Positions 1 through 9,394 of a stretch of DNA of 64,000 nt are shown here, in pieces (positions within the stretch are counted from its first letter, which is position 1; each line of letters starts with the position of its first letter). A program made the translations under genes and the position numbers. The stretch is taken from assembly GCF_003236315.1 (NCBI RefSeq), contig NZ_POTY01000004.1:26437-90436 (forward strand), written 5' to 3'. The stretch comes from Micromonospora craterilacus (GTDB taxonomy: Bacteria; Actinomycetota; Actinomycetes; Mycobacteriales; Micromonosporaceae). The notes under the pieces were generated by a model that made no database searches, had not been told where the DNA came from, and saw nothing but the letters and a program-made list of their open reading frames with translations.

Positions 1-298
1 CGAACGGGTGCTGCTGCCCGCCGTCCGGGACGCCGCCGACACCGACGTCATCCTCGCCGACGGGTTCAGCTGCCGTACCCAGGTCGAGCAGAGCGCCGCC
101 GGCGGCCGGTCGGCGATCCACCTCGCCGAACTGCTCCGGGCCGGGCTGACGGGCGCCCCGGTGCCGCCGCGTCCCGAGGCGGTGTTCGCGGACCGCCCCG
201 GACCGCCGTCACCGGCGGCCAGGTGGATCGCCGCCGCCCTGGTGGGGCTCGCCGCCCTCGCCCCGGTGGTGGCGCTCGCCCGCCGGATGACCCGGTGA
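1..298 (+). CDS. C-terminal end of FAD-binding/4Fe-4S oxidoreductase (partial)
   Basis: Only the last 98 or so codons are present; the gene starts left of the window. The visible part has an ILADGFSCRTQ motif followed by HLAELL, the pattern at the end of the cysteine-rich Fe-S module of large GlcD/D-lactate-type flavin dehydrogenases. It closes with one hydrophobic segment (about the last 25 residues) and a basic tail, suggesting membrane attachment. Its stop overlaps the GTG of the next gene by GTGA, so the two are translationally coupled. The family call rests on a short motif and is moderate. Confidence 0.5.
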   Translation, partial: ERVLLPAVRDAADTDVILADGFSCRTQVEQSAAGGRSAIHLAELLRAGLTGAPVPPRPEAVFADRPGPPSPAARWIAAALVGLAALAPVVALARRMTR

Positions 299-1383
299 CC
301 GGCCTACGGCTGACCGCCGAGGCGTACCGGATACCGACCGACGGCCCCGAGGGGGACGGCACGCTGGCCTGGACGGCCACGACCCTGGTGCTGGTCCGGG
401 CCGAGGCGGACGGCCGCACCGGGATCGGCTGGACCTACGGCCCGGCGGCGGCCGCGGCGGTGGTCCCCGACCTGCTCGCCCCGGTCGTCGGCGACCTGGA
501 CCCGGACGACGTGCCGGCCGTCTGGACGGCGATGCAACGACAGGTACGCAACGCCGGCCGCCCCGGCATCGCCGGGCTCGCCCTCTCCGCCGCCGACTGC
601 GCGCTCTGGGACCTCAAGGCTCGCCGGCACGACCTGCCACTGGCCCGACTGCTCGGCACCGCCCGCCGGCACGTGCCGGTCTACGGCAGCGGCGGATTCA
701 CCACCTACGACGACGAGCGCCAGCATCGGCAACTCGCCGGCTGGGTGCACGAGCAGGGCATCCCCCGGGTCAAAATCAAGATCGGTGAGTCCTGCGGCAC
801 CGAGGTGACGCGGGACCTGGCGCGGATGGCCGCCGCCCGGCGCACCATCGGCGACGACGCCGAGCTGTACGTCGACGCCAACGGCGCCTACCAGCGCAAG
901 CAGGCGATCAGGGTCGCCCACGCCGCGGCCGAGCTGAACGTGCGCTGGTACGAGGAACCGGTCAGCTCCGACGACCTGGACGGGCTCGGCCTGGTCCGCG
1001 ACCGAGTGCTGCCCGACGTGGCAGCGGGGGAGTACGGCTTCGACCTGGTCTACTTCCACCGGATGGCCCCGCACGTCGACTGCCTCCAGATCGACGTCAC
1101 CCGCTGCGGCGGAATCAGCGAGTTCCTCCGGATCGCCGCGGTGGCCGACGCCACCGGGTTGCAGGTCTCCGGTCACTGCGCCCCGCACCAGCATCTCCCC
1201 GTCGCCGCCGCCACGCCCAACCTGCGGCACCTGGAATGGTTCCACGACCACGTACGGATCGAGTCGATGCTCTTCGACGGTGTGCAGCCGGCCACGGGCG
1301 GCGCCGTTCCGGTGCCGATGGACCGACCCGGCACCGGCGTGGAGTTCCGCGCGGACCGCGCCCAGCGGTACCGGGTGGCCTGA
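295..1383 (+). CDS. Mandelate racemase/muconate lactonizing enzyme family protein (enolase superfamily)
   Basis: Predicted 362-residue enolase-superfamily enzyme that abstracts a proton alpha to a carboxylate, as in sugar-acid dehydratases and racemases. Visible motifs in order: the KIKIG Lys-x-Lys base motif near residue 160, the metal ligands in VDANGAY, WYEEP and AAGEYGF, and the second-half base in SGHCAPHQH. The GTG at 295 is preferred because it gives the GTGA overlap with the upstream flavoprotein and fits the family start; an in-frame ATG at 223 lies well inside the upstream gene. Coupling to a flavin/Fe-S dehydrogenase suggests a hydroxyacid or sugar-acid pathway. The substrate cannot be read from the sequence. 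Confidence 0.85.
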   Translation: MTGLRLTAEAYRIPTDGPEGDGTLAWTATTLVLVRAEADGRTGIGWTYGPAAAAAVVPDLLAPVVGDLDPDDVPAVWTAMQRQVRNAGRPGIAGLALSAADCALWDLKARRHDLPLARLLGTARRHVPVYGSGGFTTYDDERQHRQLAGWVHEQGIPRVKIKIGESCGTEVTRDLARMAAARRTIGDDAELYVDANGAYQRKQAIRVAHAAAELNVRWYEEPVSSDDLDGLGLVRDRVLPDVAAGEYGFDLVYFHRMAPHVDCLQIDVTRCGGISEFLRIAAVADATGLQVSGHCAPHQHLPVAAATPNLRHLEWFHDHVRIESMLFDGVQPATGGAVPVPMDRPGTGVEFRADRAQRYRVA

Positions 1384-1420
1384 CCTGGGCGACGAGCGGC
1401 CGGCGATGGTGGGCCGGACC

Positions 1421-1981
1421 TCAGCGGACGACGTCGTAGACCGCCAGCTGGACGCCGTTGGCGTACGTGGTGTGCTCGACCAGCGTCAGTTTCTGCTTGT
1501 CGGCGTCCTCCGTGGCAAAGAGCCGCTTCCCGCCGCCGAGGAGAATCGGAAAGATCAACAGGTGGTACCGGTCGACCAGGCCGGCGGCGGCGAGACCCTG
1601 CGCGAGGGTGGCGCTGCCGTGCACCAGGATCGCGCCGCCGTCGCCCTGCTTGAGCTCGGCGACCTCGTCGAGCGAGCGCAGCACGGTGGTGTTTTGCCAC
1701 TGCGGGTCGCGGAGGGTGGAGGACACGACATACTTCGGCATCGCGTTGTACTCCGCGAACTCCGCCATCGTCGGCCAGACCGGTGCGAACGCGTCGTAGC
1801 TGACCCGGCCGATCAGCATCGCGCCGGCTTCCTCCTGCTCGCGACCCTTGATCTCGGACGCGGCTTCGTCCAGTTGGACGTCCTTGACGGTCCAGCCGGC
1901 GTGCGGGTATTCGTCCCCGCCGCCGGGGGAGTCGATGACGCCGTCGAGGGACATGAACTCGGTGACGATCAGCGAGCGCAT
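1421..1981 (-). CDS. Dihydrofolate reductase family protein (RibD C-terminal domain)
   Basis: 186-residue RibD-C/DHFR-fold protein. The N-terminus MRSLIVTEFMSLDGV is the first strand and substrate loop typical of this family, followed by LIGRVSYDAF and the C-terminal HLLIFPILLGGGKRLF nucleotide-binding region. These proteins bind NADPH; most are of unknown substrate and are not real folate enzymes. The start is set by a strong GGAGGAG ribosome site 6-7 bases upstream, although the frame stays open another 65 codons. It is divergent from the TetR gene and shares its control region. A paralogue lies at 27246-27815. Confidence 0.85.
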   Translation of the reverse strand: MRSLIVTEFMSLDGVIDSPGGGDEYPHAGWTVKDVQLDEAASEIKGREQEEAGAMLIGRVSYDAFAPVWPTMAEFAEYNAMPKYVVSSTLRDPQWQNTTVLRSLDEVAELKQGDGGAILVHGSATLAQGLAAAGLVDRYHLLIFPILLGGGKRLFATEDADKQKLTLVEHTTYANGVQLAVYDVVR

Positions 1982-2106
1982 GGTGGGTCTCCTCCGTAAG
2001 TCGTCGATGGTGCTCTCGCCAGAACGTCGAACGAAGTCGGTCGGATTCGACAGGGTATCGAAAGGATCTTGAATCGGCTGACCGCCCACTTCGGCCGTCC
2101 GGGCCA

Positions 2107-2135
2107 ATTTCGTGTAAATGCTATTGACATGAAAT
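2107..2135. promoter_or_regulatory. Candidate TetR operator (inverted repeat)
   Basis: ATTTCgTGT, 11 bases, then ACAtGAAAT: nine-base arms with one mismatch. The site lies in the divergent region between the RibD-C gene and the TetR gene, 19 bases before the TetR GTG. The size and location fit an autoregulatory TetR site; this is inferred. Confidence 0.55.
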
Positions 2136-2153
2136 CGGCCGGGGGACTTCACT

Positions 2154-2750
2154 GTGCGCATGGAAAGCCCTCGCACCTACGTGCAGACCGCACGGGCGAC
2201 AGCGACCGCCGGCACCCGACGACGCATCCTCGACGAGACGGTGGCGCTGGTCCTACGGCAGGCGTCCGTCGACATCGTGCTCGCCGACATCGCCGGGGCG
2301 GCCGGGGTGAGCGTGCAGACCGTGCTGCGCCACTTCGGCAGCCGGGAGGGGCTGTTCGAGGCGGCGGTCGCGCACGCCCGCCAGCAGGTTGCCGCCGAAC
2401 GGGCGGCGCCGGCCGGCGACGTGAACGCCGCCGTGTCGGCGCTGTTCGACCATTACGACCGCTGGGGCGAGACCATGCTGCGCCTGCTGGCGCAGGAGGG
2501 CGGCAGCGCCAAGACGGACGCCGTCACCGAGCACGGCCGCCAGTTCCACGACAACTGGGTGCGCGAGGTCTTCGCACCCGACCTGGCCATCCGGCCGGCC
2601 GACCAGCACGAGGCGATCATCGATCTGCTGATGATCGCCACCGACCTCTACACCTGGAAGCTGCTGACCCGCGATCGCCGCCTGCCCCGGCAGCAGGCCG
2701 AGCAACGAATGCTGCGGCTGATCGCGTCGATCTTGGGAGAAGGACGATGA
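2154..2750 (+). CDS. TetR/AcrR family transcriptional regulator
   Basis: 198 residues. The N-terminal helix-turn-helix is clear at about residues 20-65: TRRRILDETVALV, then VDIVLADIAGAAGVSVQTVLRHFGS. The C-terminal ligand domain is not assignable to a known effector. The start is GTG 2154, with a GGGGGA ribosome site 8 bases upstream; ATG 2160 is the alternative. Its stop overlaps the start of the glycosyltransferase (ATGA), so regulator and enzyme are co-translated. An inverted repeat just upstream suggests autoregulation, possibly lifted by the compound that the glycosyltransferase modifies. Confidence 0.88.
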   Translation: MRMESPRTYVQTARATATAGTRRRILDETVALVLRQASVDIVLADIAGAAGVSVQTVLRHFGSREGLFEAAVAHARQQVAAERAAPAGDVNAAVSALFDHYDRWGETMLRLLAQEGGSAKTDAVTEHGRQFHDNWVREVFAPDLAIRPADQHEAIIDLLMIATDLYTWKLLTRDRRLPRQQAEQRMLRLIASILGEGR

Positions 2751-3847
2751 CCTCATATCTGTTCGTCACCTGGGACGGTGGCGGCAACGTGCCACCGGCG
2801 CTCGGGATCGCCGCCGAGCTGCGCCGGCGTGGACACACCGTCCGGGTGCTGGGCCACCCGCAACAGCGCGACGCCGTGACGGCTGTCGGGCTGCCGTTCG
2901 AGCCTTATCGGCAGACGCGCCCGTGGTCCGCGACCGCGCCGGTCGGCAACGCCCGGTGGGCGTGGAACTACCTGCGGCTGTGCACCGACCGGGCCGCCGG
3001 CACGGATGTGACCGCGAGCCTGCGCCGGGAACCGGCCGACGTCGCCGTGGTGGACTGCATGATGCTCGGCGCCATCAGAGCCGCCCAGGATCTGGGCGTC
3101 CGGCAGGTCACCCTCACCCATACGCTGTACGCCTTCCTGCGAAACGGGCTGGACCGTGGTGCCGTCGGCCTCGCCGGGCGGGTGAAAGGGCTGGCGCCGA
3201 GCCGCCTCTGGGACCGGTCCGACCTGAACCTGATCGTGACCTTGCGCGAGCTGGAACTGGCCGAGTCGGTGCCGGCGAACGCCGCGTTCACCGGTCCGGT
3301 CTGGCCACCCGGTGCGCCCACACCGGTTCCGCATGACGCCGACGAGCCGCACATCCTGATCAGCCTCAGCTCGATCTACTACGTCGGGCAGTCGAAGGTG
3401 CTCACCGCACTCCTCCAGGCCGTCGCCGACCTGCCCGTCCGGGTGACCCTCACCACCGGGCACGGCGTCGACCCGCGGCAGCTCCCGGCCCCCGCCAATG
3501 TGGAGGTGCACCGGTTCGTGCCGCACTCGCAGATCCTGCCCCGGGTACGCATGGTCGTCGGCCACGCCGGCCACGCCACCACCATGCAGGCCCTGGCACA
3601 TGACCTGCCCATGGTCCTGATCCCCATGTCGTCGCTGGCCGACCAGCCGCTGGTCGCCAAAGCCGTCGCCCGCGCCGGCGCGGCCACGGTCGTGAAACGG
3701 TCGTCGTCGCCAACTGTTCTGCGGGCCGCCATCGAGCGCATGCTCGCCGACGGCCCCCACCGCACCGCCGCCGCCACCATCGGCAGTCAGCTACGGGCCG
3801 CAGACGGCGCGTCCACCGCCGCCAAGCTGATCGAACAGATCAGCTGA
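2747..3847 (+). CDS. Macrolide-type UDP-glycosyltransferase (GT1/MGT family)
   Basis: 366-residue GT-B glycosyltransferase. The N-terminal acceptor domain begins TSYLFVTWDGGGNVPPALGIA, and the C-terminal donor domain carries the UDP-sugar signature VVGHAGHATTMQALAHDLP and MSSLADQPLVAKAV at about residues 265-310. GT1 enzymes of this size glycosylate small aglycones such as macrolides, flavonoids or other natural products, often inactivating them. The start ATG overlaps the TetR stop by four bases. An open reading frame continues 226 codons upstream in the same frame, but that part lies in the TetR gene and is a high-GC shadow. Context suggests an inducible detoxification or tailoring enzyme. 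Confidence 0.85.
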   Translation: MTSYLFVTWDGGGNVPPALGIAAELRRRGHTVRVLGHPQQRDAVTAVGLPFEPYRQTRPWSATAPVGNARWAWNYLRLCTDRAAGTDVTASLRREPADVAVVDCMMLGAIRAAQDLGVRQVTLTHTLYAFLRNGLDRGAVGLAGRVKGLAPSRLWDRSDLNLIVTLRELELAESVPANAAFTGPVWPPGAPTPVPHDADEPHILISLSSIYYVGQSKVLTALLQAVADLPVRVTLTTGHGVDPRQLPAPANVEVHRFVPHSQILPRVRMVVGHAGHATTMQALAHDLPMVLIPMSSLADQPLVAKAVARAGAATVVKRSSSPTVLRAAIERMLADGPHRTAAATIGSQLRAADGASTAAKLIEQIS

Positions 3848-3887
3848 CCTCCCTCGGGGTCCTGCCCGCAACGGAGCGAAAGGACGT

Positions 3888-4547
3888 TCACTTCGCGGGT
3901 GGCCTGGAGAGTCGGGCGGTGAGGATCTGCACCAGCGGCAGGAAGATGAGTACCAGCAGCCCGGCGGTCGCCGAGGCGAGCGCGGTCAGCGTTGCCACGG
4001 CAAAGATCACCGACAGCGTGACCGGCGGCGCCAGCGTCCGTGCCCTCCCCGGACTTGGGGAGGCCCGCAGCGCGGAACGGCGGTCGACCCACCAGACCTG
4101 GGCGAGCGCAAGGAGACTGATGACCAGCATGTTGCTGAGGTAGAGAACCGCGGAGTCGGTGCGCAGGCGCGTCTCGACGAAGAGCCGCGCGGTGGGAAAC
4201 GGCAGGAAGACCACCGCCATCAGCCATGCCGTGTTGAGCACGAGGAGGAACTCGTCGTAATCGACGATCTGTTCGTAGAGGTGCCGGTGTGTTCGCCAGA
4301 ACAACGCGATGACCAGGAACGACACCACGAAGGAGAGAATGTCTCCGAGGTGTTGGGAGAACAGTTGCGCCACCGATTGCCGAGCCGTGCTCTGATCGGC
4401 GAAGTCGACGAGCGGGAGGACGAGCAGGGTCAGGGCGATCGCCACGCCCCCGTCGGTGAACGCGGTGATCCGCTGCAGCGTCCGCTGACGGCGCTGGTGG
4501 ACGTCGGGGCGCTGCCGTGCGCTAGCGGCTGCGGAATCCTCACTCAT
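3888..4547 (-). CDS. TMEM175-like (DUF1211) membrane protein
   Basis: 219 residues with about six hydrophobic segments. The first helix carries RITAFTDGGVAIALTLLV, which matches the R-x3-FTDGV-x-AI signature of bacterial TMEM175/DUF1211 proteins. Characterised bacterial members form tetrameric cation channels with potassium selectivity. Length is normal for a single six-helix unit. The gene converges on the glycosyltransferase gene with a 40-base gap. The second Gly in DGG replaces the usual Val-containing DGV, a minor deviation. Confidence 0.82.
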   Translation of the reverse strand: MSEDSAAASARQRPDVHQRRQRTLQRITAFTDGGVAIALTLLVLPLVDFADQSTARQSVAQLFSQHLGDILSFVVSFLVIALFWRTHRHLYEQIVDYDEFLLVLNTAWLMAVVFLPFPTARLFVETRLRTDSAVLYLSNMLVISLLALAQVWWVDRRSALRASPSPGRARTLAPPVTLSVIFAVATLTALASATAGLLVLIFLPLVQILTARLSRPPAK

Positions 4548-4563
4548 GCCCTGATTCTGGCGA

Positions 4564-4580
4564 ACCGGACACCCTCCGGT
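4564..4580. terminator. Short hairpin downstream of the metal-uptake operon
   Basis: ACCGGA, loop CACCC, TCCGGT. It sits 28 bases past the methyltransferase stop (leftward) with no T-tract; a weak terminator candidate. Confidence 0.3.
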
Positions 4581-4607
4581 GCTGTCGTTCGCGTACGCCA
4601 GCCGTTC

Positions 4608-5299
4608 TCAGACCCGGCCGGTGACCAGGAACTGCATCTGGTGCTCGTGATTCGGCGCCACACCGTACTGGCGGTCCAGCTCGAAGATCGATGTCAGGGG
4701 CGTCACGGTGACCTCCGCCAGGCCCGCTCGCGCCAGCACCGCCACGGTGTGGTCGATGGACTTCGCGGTGGCCAGCGGCAGCGCGGACTGCACCTGAGCG
4801 TCGTAGAAGCCGACGAAGTTCTCCGAGGCGTTGTCCAGGCCGTTCGGGAACCAGGTGCTGTCGACCACCGCGACCGTGCCGCCCGGGCGCAGCAGGCGTG
4901 CCCAGTTCGCCACCGCGGTCTCCGGTTCGCGCAGGGTCCACATCAGGTATCGGCTGGTCACCGCGTCGAAGCTGGCGGCCGGAAAGTCCGGGCACACGGC
5001 GTCGCCGCGCCGGATCGCCGGACCATTGGCCATGGCGGCGGCGTGCTGGCGGGCGCGGTCCAGCATGCCGTCGGCGAGGTCGATGCCGGTGACGCGGTGG
5101 CCGAGTCCGGCGAGGACAATGGCGACCTGCCCGGTGCCGGTACCGACGTCGAGCACGTTCAGGGGCGCGGGAGGTAGGGCCTGGGCCCAGATCGCCGACC
5201 AGGCCTGCTGGTCGGCGGCGAGACGGTCGGAGCGCTGCTGGTATTCGTCGTAGCCCGGCGCGCGGCCGGTCCAGTACGCGTTGATGCGGTCCTGCGTGG

Positions 5300-5303
<4 letters not shown>
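4608..5303 (-). CDS. Class I SAM-dependent methyltransferase, last gene of metal-uptake operon
   Basis: 231 residues. Rossmann methyltransferase motif I is VLDVGTGTGQVAI (about residues 50-62), with motif II at GIDLADGMLDRAR and the post-I/III region LRPGGTVAVVD. The substrate is unknown; the N-terminus (YWTGRAPGYDEYQ) resembles ubiquinone/menaquinone-type and arsenite-type small-molecule methyltransferases. The start overlaps the ATPase gene stop by ATGA, so it is part of the same operon. A methyltransferase coupled to a FecBCD-type importer suggests modification of an imported metal chelate or of a small molecule made in response to the metal, but this is inference. Confidence 0.85.
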
Positions 5304-6081
<778 letters not shown>

Positions 6082-6085
<4 letters not shown>

Positions 6086-7068
6086 GCGCCGGCCTTGAAC
6101 CGCTGCACGATCCGATCGAGACCGTCGATCGACAGCGGAGTCGGCGGCTCGGTGAAGTTGAACAGCTGGGTCATGACGTCGCCGGAGCGGACGGCGTTGA
6201 GTTTCTCGGCGCCGGGAAGACCGGTCAGCCCCTGCTCGACGGCCTTGGGGTCGCCGTCGCCGTACAGCAGGATCAGTACGTCCGGGTTGCGGCCGAGCAG
6301 TTCCTCGACGGTGACCTCGAAGACCCGCTCCGGTACGTCGCCGAAGACGTTGCGGAAGCCGGCGGCCGTCAGTTGCGGGTGGGCCATGCTGGCCGTGCCG
6401 TAGGCGTACGTGGTGCCCCCGCCGACGGTCGGGTAGAGCACCGCCGCCGTGCGTCCGGACGACGGACCTGCCTCGGTCTGGATTCTGGTCATCCGCTCCT
6501 TGAGCGCGGTGACCGCCGTGGCGGCCTCGGCCTCGCGGCCGAACACCCTGCCGTACGTCTGCAACTGGGCGTAGATGTCGTCGAAGGTCGGCACGTCGGT
6601 GCTGTCGGGGCACATCGCGGGCTCTTCGAGCAGCGGGATGTGCACCGCCGAGAGCGTGTCGCGGGAGAGGTTGTCGACCTCGCCGAGCACCAGGTCCGGC
6701 TGCTGACTGATCACCACCTCCTTGGAGATCTGCAGGTGGCCACTGGTGTCGGTCTTGTCGGTCAGCAGCGGGATCCGGTCCAGCTCGGTGCGGGTCGCGG
6801 CGTCGTAGTACTCCGTGGGGTACTGCCCGGCCCGCGCGGTGACCCGGTCCAGCACGCCCAGTGCGTGCAGGTACGGCACGGCCGCGCTCTTGAGCAGGAC
6901 GACCCGCTGCGGCGCGGCGTCGAAGGTCACGTCCACGCCGCAGTTGGTGACGGTGACCGGGTTGCCCCGGCCGGGCGCCGCCGGCTCGTCACCGGCGCCG
7001 CCGCACGCGGCGACGAGCAGCACGAGGGCGGAGGTGGTGGCGGTGACGGCGAGACGGGTTGCCTTCAT
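6082..7068 (-). CDS. Metal-chelate-binding lipoprotein of ABC importer (FecB/BtuF-like)
   Basis: 328 residues. An N-terminal signal ends in the lipobox LVAAC (Cys near residue 21), so the mature protein is anchored outside the membrane. The mature part has the class III binding-protein layout: VVLLKSAAVPYLHALGV and then VISQQPDLVLGE in lobe 1, and ELLGRNPDVLILLY in lobe 2. Start ATG 7068 follows a GAGGAG ribosome site. It is the second gene of the operon, between permease and ATPase. The ligand is not visible from sequence, but the Nur-type site upstream argues for a nickel or cobalt complex rather than ferric siderophore. Confidence 0.9.
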
Positions 7069-7094
7069 CGATTCTCCTCGACGGAATGGGGGGT

Positions 7095-8180
7095 TCATGC
7101 GCCGGCGCCGTGCAGTCGGCGGATCAGGACGAGCAGGAAGGGCGCGCCGAGCAGGGCGGTGATGATGCCGATCGGGATCTCCTGCGGGGCCAGCAGGACC
7201 CGGGCGACCACGTCGGCCCAGACCAGGAGGATGGCGCCGAGCAGGGCGGCCACCGGCACCACGCGTACGTGTGGCGCCCCGACGATGCGCCGGGCCAGGT
7301 GCGGCACGACGAGCCCGACGAACCCGATGCTGCCGGCGGCGGAGACGAGCACGCCGACGCTGAGCGAGACCACCACGAGCAGGCGCATCCGGAACCGGTC
7401 GGGTGACACGCCCAGGGTCTGCGCGGTCTCGTCACCGATGGCCAGCACGTCGAGCCGCCGCCCGACGACGGTCAGATAGATGATCGTGCCGCCCAGCACG
7501 ACCGCGGCCACCACCAGCAGTGCGTTCCACCGGGCCAACCCCAGGGACCCGAGGAGCCAGAACATCACCGACCGCGCACCTTCGGCGGACCCGGAGGCGA
7601 AGATCAGGAAGCTGGTGGTGGCATACAGCGCGTAGCCGACGGCCACCCCGGACAACAGCAGCCTGATCGAGGTCACCCGGCCGCCGCTGCGGGCGATCAG
7701 GAAGACCAGCAGCGACGCCGCGAGCGCGCCGAGGAAGGCGCTGGTGGACAGGGCGTACTGCCCGAATCCCGCGCCGGCCCCGAACAGGATCGCCGCCGCG
7801 GCGCCGCTGGCGGCTCCCGAGTTGATGCCCAGCAGGTACGGGTCGGCCAGCACGTTGCGCACCATGGCCTGTAGGGCCACCCCGCACACCGCCAGGCCGG
7901 CGCCGACCAGCATGCCCAGCAGCACCCGGGGCAGCCGGACCTGCCAGACGATCGCCTCCTGCGGCGGTGTCCAGGTCACCTCGCCCGGCAGGCCGACGAG
8001 CTGGTGCCCGATGATCCGGGCCACGGTCAGCGGGGGAATGGCGATCGCTCCGGAGCCGACCGCGACCACCCCGGTCAGGATCAGTCCGACCGTCAGCGCG
8101 ACTAGCCAGACCCCGGTGCGGCGTCGCTGCGCGGCGACACCGAGCAGGTCTGCCTGACCCTTCGGCAGGGTGGCCGTCAC
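7095..8180 (-). CDS. FecCD-family ABC transporter permease
   Basis: 361 residues with about nine to ten membrane segments, the normal size for a FecCD/BtuC permease. Family motifs seen: VRLPRVLLGMLVGAGLAVCG near residue 80, NPLA-like region VRNVLADPYLLGI, and near the C-terminus GFVGLVVPHLARR, the loop that contacts the ATPase. The single permease gene implies a homodimeric channel. The GTG at 8180 with a GGGGG ribosome site is preferred over starts further upstream that would run through the promoter. First gene of the operon; about 26 bases separate it from the lipoprotein gene. Confidence 0.9.
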   Translation of the reverse strand: MTATLPKGQADLLGVAAQRRRTGVWLVALTVGLILTGVVAVGSGAIAIPPLTVARIIGHQLVGLPGEVTWTPPQEAIVWQVRLPRVLLGMLVGAGLAVCGVALQAMVRNVLADPYLLGINSGAASGAAAAILFGAGAGFGQYALSTSAFLGALAASLLVFLIARSGGRVTSIRLLLSGVAVGYALYATTSFLIFASGSAEGARSVMFWLLGSLGLARWNALLVVAAVVLGGTIIYLTVVGRRLDVLAIGDETAQTLGVSPDRFRMRLLVVVSLSVGVLVSAAGSIGFVGLVVPHLARRIVGAPHVRVVPVAALLGAILLVWADVVARVLLAPQEIPIGIITALLGAPFLLVLIRRLHGAGA

Positions 8181-8208
8181 CGTACCCCCACATGCAATCC
8201 CATGGCTC

Positions 8209-8225
8209 TTGCAAATACTTGGCAA
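8209..8225 (-). promoter_or_regulatory. Candidate Nur (nickel regulator) box in leftward promoter
   Basis: TTGCAA-ATACT-TGGCAA matches the published Streptomyces Nur consensus tTGCaa-N5-ttGCAA at all but one position. Reading leftward, a -35-like TTGATC (8239-8244) and a -10-like AAGTAT (8215-8220) are 18 bases apart, so the box covers the -10. A Fur-family nickel-loaded repressor bound here would block the uptake operon. The match is seen directly; the regulator identity is inferred. Confidence 0.6.
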
Positions 8226-8350
8226 AAGCTAACAGCAAGATCAAGGGAGTGGAAGCCGAGTGAGGTGTTGTTCACCCGGGGTTGTCCGGCGGGCCCGCCC
8301 TGGTATCGACCGGCCGACCTACGGTGACGACCTGAGCAATGCGTCGGCCT

Positions 8351-9331
8351 CTACCAGGCCCACGCCTCGGGTCCGGGGCCCCCGTTGCCCACCGGCGGGA
8401 ACAGTTCGTTCAGCCGGGCCAGGGCGTCGTCGTCGAGCTTCGTCTCCAGCGCCTCGAGCGCCACGTCGAGCTGGTCCGGGGTGCGCGGTCCGACGATCGG
8501 CGCGGTCACACCGGGGCGTGACAACAGCCAGGCGAGCGCCACCGTGGCCGGGTGCAGGTCCAGTTCGGCGCAGAACTCCTCGTACGACTCCAGGAGCTGA
8601 CGATGTTCGTGTACCCGGGCTGCGGCGTGCGTGGTCGTCCGGCCGGCAGCGCCGTCGCGGTGCTTGCGCAGGGCTCCCGACAGCAACCCCTGGGCCAGCG
8701 GTGACCAGGGCAGCAGGCCGATCCCGAGCGCCTGCGCGGCCGGTGCCACCTCCAGTTCGACGTGTCGGGTCAGCAGGCTGTACTTGCACTGCTCCGACAC
8801 CAGGCCGAGCGAGCGCCGCTGATCCGCGGCCGCCTGCGCGGCCACCAGGTGCCAGCCGGCGAAGTTGGAGCTCCCGACGTAGAGCACCTTGCCCTGCGCG
8901 ACGAGCAGGTCCATCGCCTGCCAGATCTCCTCCCAGGGCGTGGCGCGGTCGACGTGATGCATCTGGTAGAGGTCGATGCGGTCGGTGTCGAGCCGGCGCA
9001 GTGAGGCTTCACACGCCGCGACGATGCGCCGCGCCGACAGCCCACGATCGTTCGGGCCGTCCCCCATCGGCTGGTAGACCTTGGTGGCGAGCACCACCTC
9101 GTCCCGTCGGCCCGACTTGGCGAACCAGGAACCGATGTACGTCTCGCTGGTGCCCTCGTAGTCCCGGGCCCCGTACATGTCGGCGGTGTCCACGAAGTTG
9201 ATGCCGCCTCCGACCGCCCGGTCGAGGATGGCGTGGCTGTCGCCCTCCCCGAGCTGCCACCCGAAGTTCATCGTTCCCACACATATCCGGCTGACAGTGA
9301 GTCCCGTCCGCCCCAGTTTCGTGTATTGCAT
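8351..9331 (-). CDS. Aldo/keto reductase
   Basis: 326-residue NADPH-dependent aldo/keto reductase with a TIM-barrel fold. Visible: N-terminal LGRTGLTVSRICVGTMNFG, catalytic Asp and Tyr in FVDTADMYG, catalytic Lys in VLATKVY, active-site His in LYQMHHVD, and cofactor loop LLPWSPLAQGLLSG. It is closest in layout to the YajO/tas-like open-chain aldehyde reductases. It starts at ATG 9331 (MQYTKLGR). The gene is divergent from an ArsR-like regulator with only 63 bases between starts, so that regulator probably controls it. Confidence 0.9.
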   Translation of the reverse strand: MQYTKLGRTGLTVSRICVGTMNFGWQLGEGDSHAILDRAVGGGINFVDTADMYGARDYEGTSETYIGSWFAKSGRRDEVVLATKVYQPMGDGPNDRGLSARRIVAACEASLRRLDTDRIDLYQMHHVDRATPWEEIWQAMDLLVAQGKVLYVGSSNFAGWHLVAAQAAADQRRSLGLVSEQCKYSLLTRHVELEVAPAAQALGIGLLPWSPLAQGLLSGALRKHRDGAAGRTTTHAAARVHEHRQLLESYEEFCAELDLHPATVALAWLLSRPGVTAPIVGPRTPDQLDVALEALETKLDDDALARLNELFPPVGNGGPGPEAWAW

Positions 9332-9371
9332 GCCGGCGAAGCTATGCGCTGCGCGCGTTTGGGCCGAGCCG

Positions 9372-9387
9372 TTCGACCGTGCTCGAA
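9372..9387. promoter_or_regulatory. Candidate operator between aldo/keto reductase and ArsR-like regulator
   Basis: TTCGA, 6 bases, TCGAA: a perfect five-base dyad inside the 63-base divergent region and 7 bases before the regulator GTG. Confidence 0.4.
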
Positions 9388-9394
9388 TGGAAGC

